Made by a program: the position numbers and the translations under genes. Of a stretch of DNA of 64,000 nucleotides, positions 34,560 through 43,503 are shown in pieces. Position 1 is the first letter of the stretch. Each line of letters begins with the position of its first letter. The notes under the pieces are model-generated. The model was not told where the DNA came from and ran no database searches. It saw only the letters and a list, made by a program, of their open reading frames with translations. This DNA is from Salinispora pacifica CNR114 (GTDB lineage Bacteria > Actinomycetota > Actinomycetes > Mycobacteriales > Micromonosporaceae). Location: positions 186,001 through 250,000 of the forward strand of contig NZ_KI911467.1 in the NCBI RefSeq assembly GCF_000514775.1, given 5' to 3'.

Positions 34560-35321
34560 TCAGCCCGGCACAGCCAGGTCCAACACCGCGCCGAGCCCGT
34601 TCGGCCGGCCCGCCTCGCCGGTCGGGAGCACCAGCACCGCGCAGCCGGCCGCCACCGCGCCCGCGTCGGCGGGGGTGTCCCCCACCATGAGCACCCGTTC
34701 CGGGTCAACGGCCAGCGTCCCGCAGGCGTGCAGGAAGATACCCGGGTCGGGCTTGCAGCGCCCCACCTCGTACGACAGCACGTACCCGTCCACCAGGTCG
34801 GCGAGCCCCCAGGCGGCAAAGAGCGGCCGGATGTCGAAGCCGATATTGCTGACCACACCCACCCGTACCCCGGCGGCGCGCAGCGCGGCCAGGGTGGGGG
34901 CGGCGTCCGGGTACGGCACCCACCCCTGGGGCACCAGCAACCGCTCGTAGAGCGCGTCGGCGAGCCCATCGATCCCGGCGTCGATCGTCGCCGCGAGTCC
35001 GGTGTACGCACCGCGGTGCGCATGCGGGTACAGGTCCCGGTCGGCCCAGAGCTCGGCCAGCGCGGGCGGGACCCGTCGTGGCAGTGGCCCCCCGGCCCGG
35101 CCGGCGGTGACCAGCCGGTCGGCGAGGGCAGTGGCGCGGATCCGGTCCAGCGTGGTTCCACAGGTGGCAGCCGCCGCGGTCACCCAGTCGGTGGCCTCCT
35201 CTACCTGCGCGAGCGTCCCGTGGAAGTCGAAGAGCACCGCTTCCACGGGACGGCGGGATGCCGTCGGGGTAGCAGCACGACCCGGGGCGGTTGTCTGAGC
35301 GGGTTCGGTACGGTCCGGCAC
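34560..35321 (-). CDS. HAD-superfamily hydrolase
   Basis: This 253-residue protein has motif I as LFDFHGTLAQ; the second Asp of the usual DxD is replaced by His (D-F-H-G-T), a substitution seen in some HAD members. Motif II is VVSNIGFD, motif III GRCKPDPG and motif IV VGDTPADAG. The GTG at 35321 is favoured over longer frames because TAGGGT (35329-35334) lies 7 nt upstream. It diverges from the HelY-like helicase with overlapping promoter space. The substrate is unknown, and loss of the second Asp may alter phosphatase activity. Confidence 0.85.
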   Translation of the reverse strand: MPDRTEPAQTTAPGRAATPTASRRPVEAVLFDFHGTLAQVEEATDWVTAAAATCGTTLDRIRATALADRLVTAGRAGGPLPRRVPPALAELWADRDLYPHAHRGAYTGLAATIDAGIDGLADALYERLLVPQGWVPYPDAAPTLAALRAAGVRVGVVSNIGFDIRPLFAAWGLADLVDGYVLSYEVGRCKPDPGIFLHACGTLAVDPERVLMVGDTPADAGAVAAGCAVLVLPTGEAGRPNGLGAVLDLAVPG

Positions 35322-35409
35322 GTCGTGCACCCTACCGACCGCCGCGGACGGCTCCGGACGGGACGGCCTCGTGGGGCGTACCGGCGTGGCACGCACTAAT
35401 CTTGGTCCC

Positions 35410-38178
35410 ATGTCGAGCCCCGCCGAGCGGTACGCCGCGGCACGCCGCCGGGCCGCACAGGCCCCCCTGTCCCCGGCGTTGGACGAGTTCGCCCTCGACC
35501 TCGGCGTCGACCTGGACGACTTTCAGCGGGAGGCGTGCCAGGCGTTGGAGCGCGGCAGCGGTGTCCTGGTCTGCGCCCCCACCGGCGCCGGCAAGACGGT
35601 CGTCGGCGAGTTCGCCGTCCACCTGGCGCTGCGGGGCGGGAGCTCGGCCGACGCGGGGCGCCGCAAGTGCTTCTACACCACCCCGATCAAGGCGTTGTCA
35701 AATCAGAAGTACCACGATCTCGTCGACCGGCACGGCGCCGACCAGGTCGGGTTGCTCACCGGTGACAACGCGATCAACGGCGATGCGCCGGTGGTGGTGA
35801 TGACCACCGAGGTACTGCGCAACATGCTCTACGCCGGCTCGGCGACGCTGCAGGGGCTGGCGTACGTGGTGATGGATGAGGTGCACTACCTCGCCGACCG
35901 GTTCCGTGGCGGCGTGTGGGAGGAGGTGATCATCCACCTGCCCGCCTCGGTCACGCTGGTGTCGCTGTCGGCCACGGTGTCCAACGCGGAGGAGTTCGCC
36001 GACTGGCTGGTCACCGTGCGCGGCGAGACCGAGGTCGTGGTCAGTGAGCACCGGCCGGTGCCGTTGTGGCAACACATGCTGGTTGGCCGGCGGATGTTCG
36101 ACCTGTTCCATGACGCCGACGCCGCGCGCAAGCACGATGTGCATCCGGAGTTGCTGCGCTACAGCCGGGACACGCTGCGCCGCCTCGAGCTGGGGGAGGG
36201 GCGCGGTGCCGGCCCGGGGGGCCGCCGTGGGCCGCGCTGGCGCGGGCCGATGCGCCCGGACATCGTTGACCGGCTGGACCGCGAGGGGTTGCTGCCGGCG
36301 ATTCTGTTCATCTTCAGCCGTGCTGGCTGCGACGCGGCGGTGCAGCAGTGTCTCGCCGCCGGGCTGCGGCTCACCGGCCCGGAGGAGCGGGCCGAGATCC
36401 GCCGGGTGGTGGAGAGCCGGATCACCACCATCCCCGGCGAGGACCTGTCGGTGCTCGGCTACTGGGACTGGCTGGACGGGTTGGAGCGGGGCCTCGCCGC
36501 ACACCACGCCGGCATGTTGCCGGCGTTCAAGGAGGTCGTCGAGGAGCTGTTCGTCCGCGGGCTGGTGAAGGCGGTGTTCGCCACCGAGACCCTCGCGCTC
36601 GGCATCAACATGCCGGCCCGCTGCGTGGTGTTGGAACGCCTGGTCAAGTACAACGGCGAGGCGCACGTGGACCTGACACCCGGCGAGTACACGCAGCTCA
36701 CCGGCCGCGCCGGCCGACGCGGCATCGACGTGGAGGGGCACGCCGTGGTGGTCTGGTCCCCGGAGACCGACCCGCGGCACGTGGCCGGCCTGGCATCCAC
36801 CCGTACGTACCCGCTGCGGTCGAGTTTCCGGCCGTCGTACAACACGGCCGTCAACCTGGTCGGCAGTGTGGGCACGGAGCCGGCCCGGGCGTTGCTGGAA
36901 TCCTCGTTCGCGCAGTTCCAGGCGGACCGGTCGGTGGTCGGGCTGGCGCGGCAGGTCCAGCGCAACACCGAGACGGTCCAGGCGTACGGCGTGGAGGCGG
37001 CCTGCCAGCACGGGGACTTCGACGCCTACTTCGCGATCCGGGTGGCGATCGCCGACCGAGAGCGGGAGTTGGCCCGGCAGGGGCAGAGCCAGCGGAAGGC
37101 GGCGGCGATCGTCTCGCTGGAGCGGCTGCGGGTCGGCGACGTGATCCGGGTGCCGTCCGGCCGGCGAGCTGGCCTTGCGGTGGTGCTGGACCCGGCGGCC
37201 GCCGGCTTCGGGGAGCCCCGTCCGTTGGTGCTGACCCAGGACCGCTGGGCGGGCCGGGTGGGCCCGGGTGACTTCACCACCCCGGCGGAGGTGCTCACCC
37301 GGATTCGGGTGCCCAAACATTTCAACCACCGCTCCCCGGCCGCCCGCCGGGACCTCGCCGCCGCGGTCAGCGGTACCGGGTTGAATCGGCACGACAGCCG
37401 GCGGGGTGGCCGGTCGCGGCGCGGTGGTGGGGAGGACGACCGGCTGGTGCAGTTGCGCGCCGAGCTGCGCCGCCACCCGTGCCACGCCTGCCCGGAACGG
37501 GAGGAGCATGCCCGTTGGGCGGAGCGTCGCCGCCGGCTGGAGAAGGACACCGAGGAGCTGCGGCAGCGGGTGACCGGCCGGACCGGTTCCCTGGCCCGCA
37601 CCTTCGACCGGATCGTGGCGCTGTTGACGGCCCGCGGCTACCTGGCCGCCGACGGGGGCGTCACCGACGCCGGTCGGATGTTGAGCCGGATCTGGACGGA
37701 GGCGGACCTGCTGGTCGCCGAGTGCCTTCGTCGTGGCGTGTGGAATGGGCTCAGCCCGGCCGAGTTGGCGGCGGCGGTGTCGGTGGTGGTCTTCGAGGCC
37801 CGCCGGGACGTTGACGAGCGTGCGTCGCTGCCGCGGGGCGCGGTGGCGACGGCGGTTGACGAGACGTTGAAGCTGTGGGGGGAGATCGAGGCCGACGAGG
37901 CGGCACAGGGGCTGACCGTGACCCGGGAGCCGGATCTCGGCTTCGCCTGGCCGGTCTACCGCTGGGCCCGTGGGGAGCCACTCGCGAAGGTCCTCGTCAG
38001 CGGCCACATCGACGGCGAGATGCCGGCCGGCGACTTCGTCCGCTGGGCCCGGCAGGTGGTGGACCTACTCGGCCAGTTGGCCGAATCCCGCGGCGCCTCG
38101 GCCGAGCTGCGCAGCACCGCGCGGCAGGCCATCATTGCGGTGAACCGCGGGGTGCTCTCCTACCAGGCCACCGCCTGA
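35410..38178 (+). CDS. helY: Ski2-like DEAD/DEAH-box helicase (HelY type)
   Basis: This 922-residue superfamily 2 helicase resembles mycobacterial HelY. Walker A is APTGAGKT (57-63), motif Ia TTPIKALSNQK, motif II DEVH (156-159), motif III SLSATV and motif VI QLTGRAGRRGID. A C-terminal DSHCT-type domain follows (from ~residue 770), with a cysteine pair HPCHACPE in between. The likely role is RNA unwinding or processing. The ATG lies 7 nt after TAATCT (35397-35402) with no ribosome-binding site. Confidence 0.93.
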   Translation: MSSPAERYAAARRRAAQAPLSPALDEFALDLGVDLDDFQREACQALERGSGVLVCAPTGAGKTVVGEFAVHLALRGGSSADAGRRKCFYTTPIKALSNQKYHDLVDRHGADQVGLLTGDNAINGDAPVVVMTTEVLRNMLYAGSATLQGLAYVVMDEVHYLADRFRGGVWEEVIIHLPASVTLVSLSATVSNAEEFADWLVTVRGETEVVVSEHRPVPLWQHMLVGRRMFDLFHDADAARKHDVHPELLRYSRDTLRRLELGEGRGAGPGGRRGPRWRGPMRPDIVDRLDREGLLPAILFIFSRAGCDAAVQQCLAAGLRLTGPEERAEIRRVVESRITTIPGEDLSVLGYWDWLDGLERGLAAHHAGMLPAFKEVVEELFVRGLVKAVFATETLALGINMPARCVVLERLVKYNGEAHVDLTPGEYTQLTGRAGRRGIDVEGHAVVVWSPETDPRHVAGLASTRTYPLRSSFRPSYNTAVNLVGSVGTEPARALLESSFAQFQADRSVVGLARQVQRNTETVQAYGVEAACQHGDFDAYFAIRVAIADRERELARQGQSQRKAAAIVSLERLRVGDVIRVPSGRRAGLAVVLDPAAAGFGEPRPLVLTQDRWAGRVGPGDFTTPAEVLTRIRVPKHFNHRSPAARRDLAAAVSGTGLNRHDSRRGGRSRRGGGEDDRLVQLRAELRRHPCHACPEREEHARWAERRRRLEKDTEELRQRVTGRTGSLARTFDRIVALLTARGYLAADGGVTDAGRMLSRIWTEADLLVAECLRRGVWNGLSPAELAAAVSVVVFEARRDVDERASLPRGAVATAVDETLKLWGEIEADEAAQGLTVTREPDLGFAWPVYRWARGEPLAKVLVSGHIDGEMPAGDFVRWARQVVDLLGQLAESRGASAELRSTARQAIIAVNRGVLSYQATA

Positions 38179-38247
38179 CGAGTCATGTCTCATCCGGCAC
38201 CGGGCCGTCCCCAGCACCGGCGAGCGTGGTGCGGCTGGCGGCGGCGG

Positions 38248-39165
38248 TCAGTCGGCGCGGTGGGCCAGGGCGTCAACCAGGCGTCGGACGGCGCCGGCGA
38301 GGTTCCACCGCTCGGCGAGGTCGAGCAGCCGAGCGGGATCGGCCGGTGCGGCCGGCAGGTCGGTGGCCAGGGCGGGCAGCGGCACATCGAGGGCGACCCG
38401 GACCACCGTCGGGGCGACGGCCAGGTAGTCCCGCGCGGCGCTGAGTTTCGTCCGTAGCCCCGGGGCGAAACCGGCAGCTGGCTCGTCCAGGGCGGCCAGC
38501 ACACCGGCGATGTCGCCATACCGGTCAACGAGCCGGGCCGCGGTCTTCTCGCCGACGCCGGGAACCCCCGGCAGTCCGTCGCTGGGGTCGCCGCGCAGCG
38601 CGGCGAAGTCGGCGTAGCGGGCGGCGGGCACCCCGTATCGGGCCTGGACCGCGGCGTCGTCGCAGTCTGCCAGCTTCGCCACCCCCCGCCCGACATAGAG
38701 CAGCCGCACCCGGCGGGCGTCATCGACCAGCTGGAACAGGTCACGGTCACCGGAGACCACCTCGACGGGGCCCGGCTGGGTGACCGAGAGGGTGCCGAGC
38801 ACGTCGTCGGCCTCGTAGCCGGTGGCGCCGACGCTGGTGATGCCGAGCGCGTCGAGCACGTCGAGGATCACCGGGACCTGCGGACCCAGCGTGTCGGGAA
38901 CCACCTCACCCCCCTCCGGCGCCACCCGGTGCGCCTTGTATGACGGCAGGAGGGCCACCCGCCACTGGGGTCGCCAGTCGTGGTCCATCGCGCACACCAT
39001 CCGGCCCGGCCGGCGGGTGCGGATCAGGCTCGCCAACATGTCGAGGAAGCCGCGGACAGCGTTGACCGGTTGGCCTTCGGGCCCGACGGCGGCGGACTCC
39101 GGAATGCCGAAGTATGCCCGAAAGTAGAGGCTGGGCGCGTCCACGAGCATGAGCGGGGCTGGCAT
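38248..39165 (-). CDS. 5'-3' exonuclease / flap nuclease domain protein
   Basis: This 305-residue protein corresponds to the stand-alone 5'-3' exonuclease domain of DNA polymerase I. It has LMLVDAPSLYFRAYFG, the metal-binding block ATGYEADDVLGTL, VSGDRDLFQLVDD and the helix-hairpin-helix LPGVPGVGEKTAARLV. It removes flaps or RNA primers. The ATG at 39165 gives the conserved N-terminus; CAGGCT lies 7 nt upstream as a weak -10 candidate. It converges with the helicase gene. Confidence 0.93.
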   Translation of the reverse strand: MPAPLMLVDAPSLYFRAYFGIPESAAVGPEGQPVNAVRGFLDMLASLIRTRRPGRMVCAMDHDWRPQWRVALLPSYKAHRVAPEGGEVVPDTLGPQVPVILDVLDALGITSVGATGYEADDVLGTLSVTQPGPVEVVSGDRDLFQLVDDARRVRLLYVGRGVAKLADCDDAAVQARYGVPAARYADFAALRGDPSDGLPGVPGVGEKTAARLVDRYGDIAGVLAALDEPAAGFAPGLRTKLSAARDYLAVAPTVVRVALDVPLPALATDLPAAPADPARLLDLAERWNLAGAVRRLVDALAHRAD

Positions 39166-39334
39166 GCGCGACAGCCTGGCACACCGCACCGACATCGGCG
39201 TGGATGCTGGCCGCGGCGGACCCGGCCGAGGACGTCCGCTGCGCGTTCCGGTGCCGCGGGGGTGCGGGGAGCCGAACGACCGTTAAGCTGGGGGCGCGAC
39301 GGCTCAACCCCACCCCCACGGAGCTCATCAACCC

Positions 39335-40477
39335 ATGACTGTCGACCGGATCCTCCCCACCGACGAGGCCCACGACCTGCTGGACCTGGCCACCGAACTC
39401 GCCGACCGGGAGCTCGCGCCAAAGGCCGCCGACCACGAGGAGCGCGCCGAGTTCCCCCGGGAGGTGCTGCGCACTCTGGGCCGTTCGGGCCTGCTCGGCC
39501 TGCCGTACGCGGAGGAGTACGGCGGTGCCGCCCAGCCGTACGAGGTGTACCTGCAGGTGTTGGAGATTCTGGCCAGCCGCTGGCTCGCGGCCGCCGAGGC
39601 GATCAGCGTCCACACCCTGTCCTGCTTCCCACTCGCCGAGTACGGCACGGCGCAGCAGCGGAAGCTGCTGCCCGAGCTGATCGGTGGGGAGTTGCTGGGC
39701 GCGTACTGTCTCTCCGAGCCGCAGGGCGGTTCGGATGCCGCCAGTCTGACCACCCGGGCCGTGCTCGACGGCGAGGAGTACGTCGTCTCCGGCACGAAGG
39801 CGTGGATCACGCACGCCCACGTGGCGGACTTTTACAACATCTTCTGCCGTACCGGCGGCGCTGGGGCGTCCGGCATCTCCTGCCTGCTCGCGGACCGGAA
39901 CCTGCCCGGGATTGAGCCGCAGCTGCCGGAGCGCACGATGGGGCTGCACGCCTCCCCGGTGGCGCAGGTCGTCTTCGAGGGGACGCGGGTGCCGGCGGAG
40001 CGGCTGATCGGCGGGGAGGGCAAGGGTTTCGGCATCGCGATGTCCGCGCTGGACTCGGGCCGGCTGGGGATCGCGGCCTGCGCGGTTGGCCTGGCCCAGG
40101 CGGCGCTGGACTACGCGGTCGGTTATGCCCGGGAGCGGCAGCAGTTCGGCCGGGCGATCGTCGACTTCCAGGGGCTGGGGTTCCTGCTCGCCGATGCCGC
40201 CACCCAGATCTCGGCGGCCCGGGCGCTGATGCTGGCGGCGGCCCGGCTGCGCGATGCGGGCCGGCCGTACTCGATCGAGGCGGCGAAGGCGAAGCTGTTC
40301 GCCACCGATGTGGCGATGCGGGTGACCACCGACGCGGTGCAGGTGCTGGGCGGCGCGGGCTACGTCGCTGATCATCCGGTGGAGCGGTACATGCGCGAGG
40401 CGAAGGTGCTCCAGATTGTTGAGGGGACCAACCAGATCCAGCGTCTGGTGATCTCCCGAGCGTTGGCGAAGGGCTGA
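39335..40477 (+). CDS. acyl-CoA dehydrogenase
   Basis: This 380-residue FAD enzyme oxidises an acyl-CoA to the 2-enoyl-CoA. The FAD-binding signature is GAYCLSEPQGGSDAAS, the C-terminal signature RQQFGRAIVDFQG, and the catalytic base Glu lies in IVEGTNQIQRLVIS. It is followed by the AsnC-type regulator and then by the lysine catabolic genes; a role in oxidising C4-C6 acyl-CoA from lysine is possible but not shown. Confidence 0.93.
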   Translation: MTVDRILPTDEAHDLLDLATELADRELAPKAADHEERAEFPREVLRTLGRSGLLGLPYAEEYGGAAQPYEVYLQVLEILASRWLAAAEAISVHTLSCFPLAEYGTAQQRKLLPELIGGELLGAYCLSEPQGGSDAASLTTRAVLDGEEYVVSGTKAWITHAHVADFYNIFCRTGGAGASGISCLLADRNLPGIEPQLPERTMGLHASPVAQVVFEGTRVPAERLIGGEGKGFGIAMSALDSGRLGIAACAVGLAQAALDYAVGYARERQQFGRAIVDFQGLGFLLADAATQISAARALMLAAARLRDAGRPYSIEAAKAKLFATDVAMRVTTDAVQVLGGAGYVADHPVERYMREAKVLQIVEGTNQIQRLVISRALAKG

Positions 40478-40559
40478 CGGAGGGGCGGGCCCGCGGCCGC
40501 GCCGCTGTTCTGGTGACCCAGCGTCGCGTGGTGGGCTTTTTCCCGGTAGGTTGCTCGCC

Positions 40560-41066
40560 GTGGAGGAGATCGACCGGGCCATCGTCGCGGAGCTGGCCGT
40601 GGACGGCCGGCTGTCATACACCGATCTCGCGGAGCGGGTGGGGTTGTCGGTCTCCGCGGTGCACCAGCGGGTCCGCCGGCTGGAGCAGCGTGGGGTCATC
40701 GGCGGGTACACGGCCCGGGTGTCCTTCGAGGCACTCGACTTACCGCTGACAGCATTCGTGGCGATTCGGCCGTTTGATCCCTCGCAGCCGGATGACGCGC
40801 CGGAGCGGCTGGCCCACCTACCGGAGATCGATTCGTGCTACTCGGTCGCGGGGGAGGACTTCTACCTGCTGTTGCTGCGGGTGGCCGGGCCGACCGATCT
40901 GGAGCGGGTGCTGCAGGAGATCCGGATGGCGGCGAGTGTGACCACGCGGACCACGGTGGTGTTGTCCACGCCGTACGAGGGCCGGCCGCCGAAGTTCAGT
41001 GCCGAGGGGTCTGGGCGGTCGCGGTCGCGGGGGCCGGGGGAGCCGGCTGGTTCCACCGAAGGATGA
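40560..41066 (+). CDS. Lrp/AsnC-family transcriptional regulator
   Basis: This 168-residue protein has the AsnC helix-turn-helix (LAERVGLSVSAVHQRVRRLE) and a RAM ligand-binding domain (SCYSVAGEDFYLLLLRVAG). GTG 40560 is preferred to TTG 40551 because the -10 box TAGGTT (40547-40552) is 7 nt upstream. A basic/Pro-rich tail at the C-terminus overlaps the convergent phosphatase gene by 71 bp. Its closeness to the lysine genes suggests that it senses lysine or a product of its breakdown. Confidence 0.92.
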   Translation: MEEIDRAIVAELAVDGRLSYTDLAERVGLSVSAVHQRVRRLEQRGVIGGYTARVSFEALDLPLTAFVAIRPFDPSQPDDAPERLAHLPEIDSCYSVAGEDFYLLLLRVAGPTDLERVLQEIRMAASVTTRTTVVLSTPYEGRPPKFSAEGSGRSRSRGPGEPAGSTEG

Positions 41067-41607
41067 CCGGTCGGCCGTGTTCGTGGCCGAGCACGCTGAC
41101 GGTCGCGGTTTCGAGCCGGAACAGCGCCCCGGCGGAGGGCGCTAGGCCGAGCCACCGGGCGGTGAGCACCCGGAGGCTGTGCGCGTGTCCGACCACGGCG
41201 ACGGTTCCGTGGTCGAGGACGGGGCCCAGTCGGGTGAGAAGTCGGTCGAGCCGCGCCCCGACCTGGCGGGGGGACTCGCCACCGGGGCAGCCGTCGGTCC
41301 AGAGGTTCCAGTCGGGGTCTTCTTCGTGGACCTCGGCGGTGGTGCGGCCCTCGATCTCCCCGTAGTTCCACTCGGCAAGGTCGTTGTCCGTCCCGGTCGG
41401 GGTGAGGCCGGCGAGCCGTGCGGTGCGTACCGCACGGGCGCAGGGGCTGGTCAGGACGGTGGCGAAGTGCCGGCCGGTGAGCATCGGGCCGAGTGCGCGG
41501 GCTTGCCGTTCGCCGTCGGGGGTCAGCGCGAGGTCGGTGTAAGAGGTGTGCCGCCGACGGGCGCTCCACGTGGTCTCACCGTGTCTGATCAGGAGGAGCT
41601 CACCCAT
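40996..41607 (-). CDS. histidine phosphatase (phosphoglycerate mutase-like)
   Basis: This 203-residue protein has the catalytic LLLIRHGETTWS motif with the phospho-accepting His, LTSPCARAVRTA, the acid residue in EWNYGEIEG and the second His in AVVGHAHSLR. The family covers broad phosphatases and cobalamin-pathway phosphatases as well as mutases; which one applies cannot be told. The last 71 bp overlap the AsnC-type gene tail to tail, where both proteins are low in complexity. Confidence 0.9.
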   Translation of the reverse strand: MGELLLIRHGETTWSARRRHTSYTDLALTPDGERQARALGPMLTGRHFATVLTSPCARAVRTARLAGLTPTGTDNDLAEWNYGEIEGRTTAEVHEEDPDWNLWTDGCPGGESPRQVGARLDRLLTRLGPVLDHGTVAVVGHAHSLRVLTARWLGLAPSAGALFRLETATVSVLGHEHGRPVILRWNQPAPPAPATATAQTPRH

Positions 41608-41695
41608 GTCTTCAGTCAACCACTGGGGTGTCGTTTCTTCCTGGCTAGTATCCTAGGATGCATTACGCGATGCGCCCCCGCACACCAACCCAAAC

Positions 41696-41705
41696 GAATA
41701 ATTAC
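41696..41705. promoter_or_regulatory. AT-rich box GAATAATTAC upstream of the CsbD-like gene
   Basis: This 10-bp AT-rich site stands out in GC-rich DNA. Its exact reverse complement, GTAATTATTC, occurs at 43573-43582 in the kamA/kdd divergent promoter. AT-rich palindromic boxes are typical of Lrp/AsnC regulators. Confidence 0.4.
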
Positions 41706-41761
41706 CAGCAACACGGGAAACCCGATGTCGATGGCCGAAACGCCACGAGGGGAGAGCGGAG

Positions 41762-41959
41762 ATGGGCTTCGCCACCAAGACGAAGAACCTGGTGGACGAG
41801 CTGACCGGCGCCACCAAGGAACGGGTGGGCGATGTCTGCGGCGACGAGCGGCTGCGGGTCGAAGGGGTCCGGCAGCGGGACGACGCCCGTGCTCGCCAGG
41901 CCAGGGAGGAACGCGCTGAGCAGTCGGATCACGAGTGGGATCGGACTGGGGCGCAGTGA
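41762..41959 (+). CDS. CsbD-like small stress protein
   Basis: This 65-residue, highly charged protein has the CsbD pattern of a helical repeat with conserved Lys/Gly residues (TKNLVDELTGATKERVGDV). CsbD proteins are general-stress proteins of unknown biochemical role. The ATG has GGGGAGAG 6 nt upstream. A hairpin terminator follows directly. Confidence 0.82.
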   Translation: MGFATKTKNLVDELTGATKERVGDVCGDERLRVEGVRQRDDARARQAREERAEQSDHEWDRTGAQ

Positions 41960-41977
41960 CGTGACCGCTTGACCCGG

Positions 41978-42008
41978 CGGGCCCGGCAGCAAGATGCTGC
42001 CGGGCCCG
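41978..42008. terminator. hairpin terminator between csbD-like gene and kamA
   Basis: A perfect 13-bp stem (CGGGCCCGGCAGC at 41978-41990, complement at 41996-42008) closes a 5-nt loop and is followed by TCATTGTT. It sits between convergent genes. Confidence 0.75.
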
Positions 42009-42099
42009 TCATTGTTCCGACTGGTACTGGCTTACGGCCGGGTCGCCGATGCCCCGTGCCGCCGATGGGGTGTGGTCACGGGCGGCGGATCGTGGTGGG

Positions 42100-43503
42100 T
42101 CAGTCGTCGCGGTGCGTTGCCCACCAGGCCTGACCGGTCTCCGGCAGGGTGTCGATCGGGTCGTAGTACGCGTACCGCTTGTTGAGCGCCTCCAGGTCAG
42201 CGGACTCGATGGAGGTGCGGTAGTTCTTGGTCCAGTACGAGATGCCCCGCTCTCGGTCGTATTCGGTGAGCATGTGCACCCAGCGCTTGCCGACGAAGGG
42301 AACATCGCAGACGATTCGCGGGGTGGCGTAGCCGGGCAGGTAGCCCATGATGTCGTGTTGGAGCTGTTGGGCGTGCCCGACCGGGACCCGCCAGTGCTCG
42401 GCGTTGGGGATCATGTCGCACATATAGAAGTAGTACGGCAGGATGCCGGCTTCGCCCTGTAGCGCGAAGCAGAGATCAAGTAGGTCGGGCGTGGTGGCGT
42501 TGACGCCGCGCATGAGCACGCCCTGGTTGCGGACGTCGCGAACTCCGACGTTCAGGGCGGTCTGGGCGGCTTTGGCGACCAGCGGGGTGAGGGACTGGGC
42601 GTGGTTGACGTGGGTGTGGATCGCGAGGTTGACGCCCCGGCGGGCGGCGGTGCGGGCGACCCGCTCGAGGCCTTCGACGACATCAGCCCGGAGCCAGTGC
42701 TGGGGCAGGCCCATCAGGGCCTTGGTGGCGAGCCGGATGTCGCGCACGGTCTCGATGTCGAGCAGGCGCATCAGGTACGACTCGAGGTTCTTCCACGGCA
42801 CGTTGGCCACGTCACCGCCGGAGACGACGACGTCGCGGACGCCATGGTGGGCCCGGAGGTAGGTGATGTGGGCGTCGTAGCGGTCGACGGGTTTGAGGGT
42901 GAGCTTGAGTTTGTCGATGGCGGGGGTGGAGTTGCCGACCAGATCCATCCGGGTGCAGTGCCCGCAGTACTGCGGGCAGGTGGAGAGTAGTTCGGCGAGG
43001 ACCTTGGTGGGGTAGCGGTGGGTGAGGCCCTCGGCGACCCACATGTCGTGTTCGTGCAGGGAGTCGCGGCTGGCGTACGGGTGTGAGGGCCAGTCGGTGC
43101 GTCGGTCAGAGGCGACGGGGATCATGTAGCGCCGGATCGGGTCGGCGTAGAGGGCGTCGGTGGTCATCGCCTCGAAGGGCACCATGGTGTTGAGCATCTG
43201 GGGTGGCACCAGCATGGACATGGTGGCCAGGGCCTTCTGGTCGGCTTCCAGGTCGGCGTAGAAGGTCTCGCCTACGAGGTCGCCGAGGACGGCGCGGAGT
43301 TGCTTGATGTTCTTGATGCAGTTGGTGCGTTGCCATTGGGCGGATTCCCACTGGTCGCGGCTGATGTGGCGCCAGCCGGGGAACCGGGTCCAGTCGGGTT
43401 CGACGAGGGGGGCTCGTCGGTATTCGTAGGGTTGGCCCGTGGTGGGGGCGGCGGGTGCGGGCTGGGCTGCGGAGATGGTTTCCGCGGGGTGGGTCTGGGT
43501 CAC
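42100..43503 (-). CDS. kamA: lysine 2,3-aminomutase-family radical SAM enzyme
   Basis: This 467-residue enzyme belongs to the PLP-dependent radical SAM aminomutases that turn lysine into beta-lysine. The iron-sulfur motif is C176-PQY-C180-GH-C183, followed by TRMDLVGNST instead of the TRRR seen in clostridial enzymes, so it is a divergent subfamily. GTG 43503 has a perfect AAGGAGG upstream. It diverges from the kdd-kamDE operon, which supplies the next steps. Glutamate 2,3-aminomutase is an alternative that context makes less likely. Confidence 0.87.
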   Translation of the reverse strand: MTQTHPAETISAAQPAPAAPTTGQPYEYRRAPLVEPDWTRFPGWRHISRDQWESAQWQRTNCIKNIKQLRAVLGDLVGETFYADLEADQKALATMSMLVPPQMLNTMVPFEAMTTDALYADPIRRYMIPVASDRRTDWPSHPYASRDSLHEHDMWVAEGLTHRYPTKVLAELLSTCPQYCGHCTRMDLVGNSTPAIDKLKLTLKPVDRYDAHITYLRAHHGVRDVVVSGGDVANVPWKNLESYLMRLLDIETVRDIRLATKALMGLPQHWLRADVVEGLERVARTAARRGVNLAIHTHVNHAQSLTPLVAKAAQTALNVGVRDVRNQGVLMRGVNATTPDLLDLCFALQGEAGILPYYFYMCDMIPNAEHWRVPVGHAQQLQHDIMGYLPGYATPRIVCDVPFVGKRWVHMLTEYDRERGISYWTKNYRTSIESADLEALNKRYAYYDPIDTLPETGQAWWATHRDD

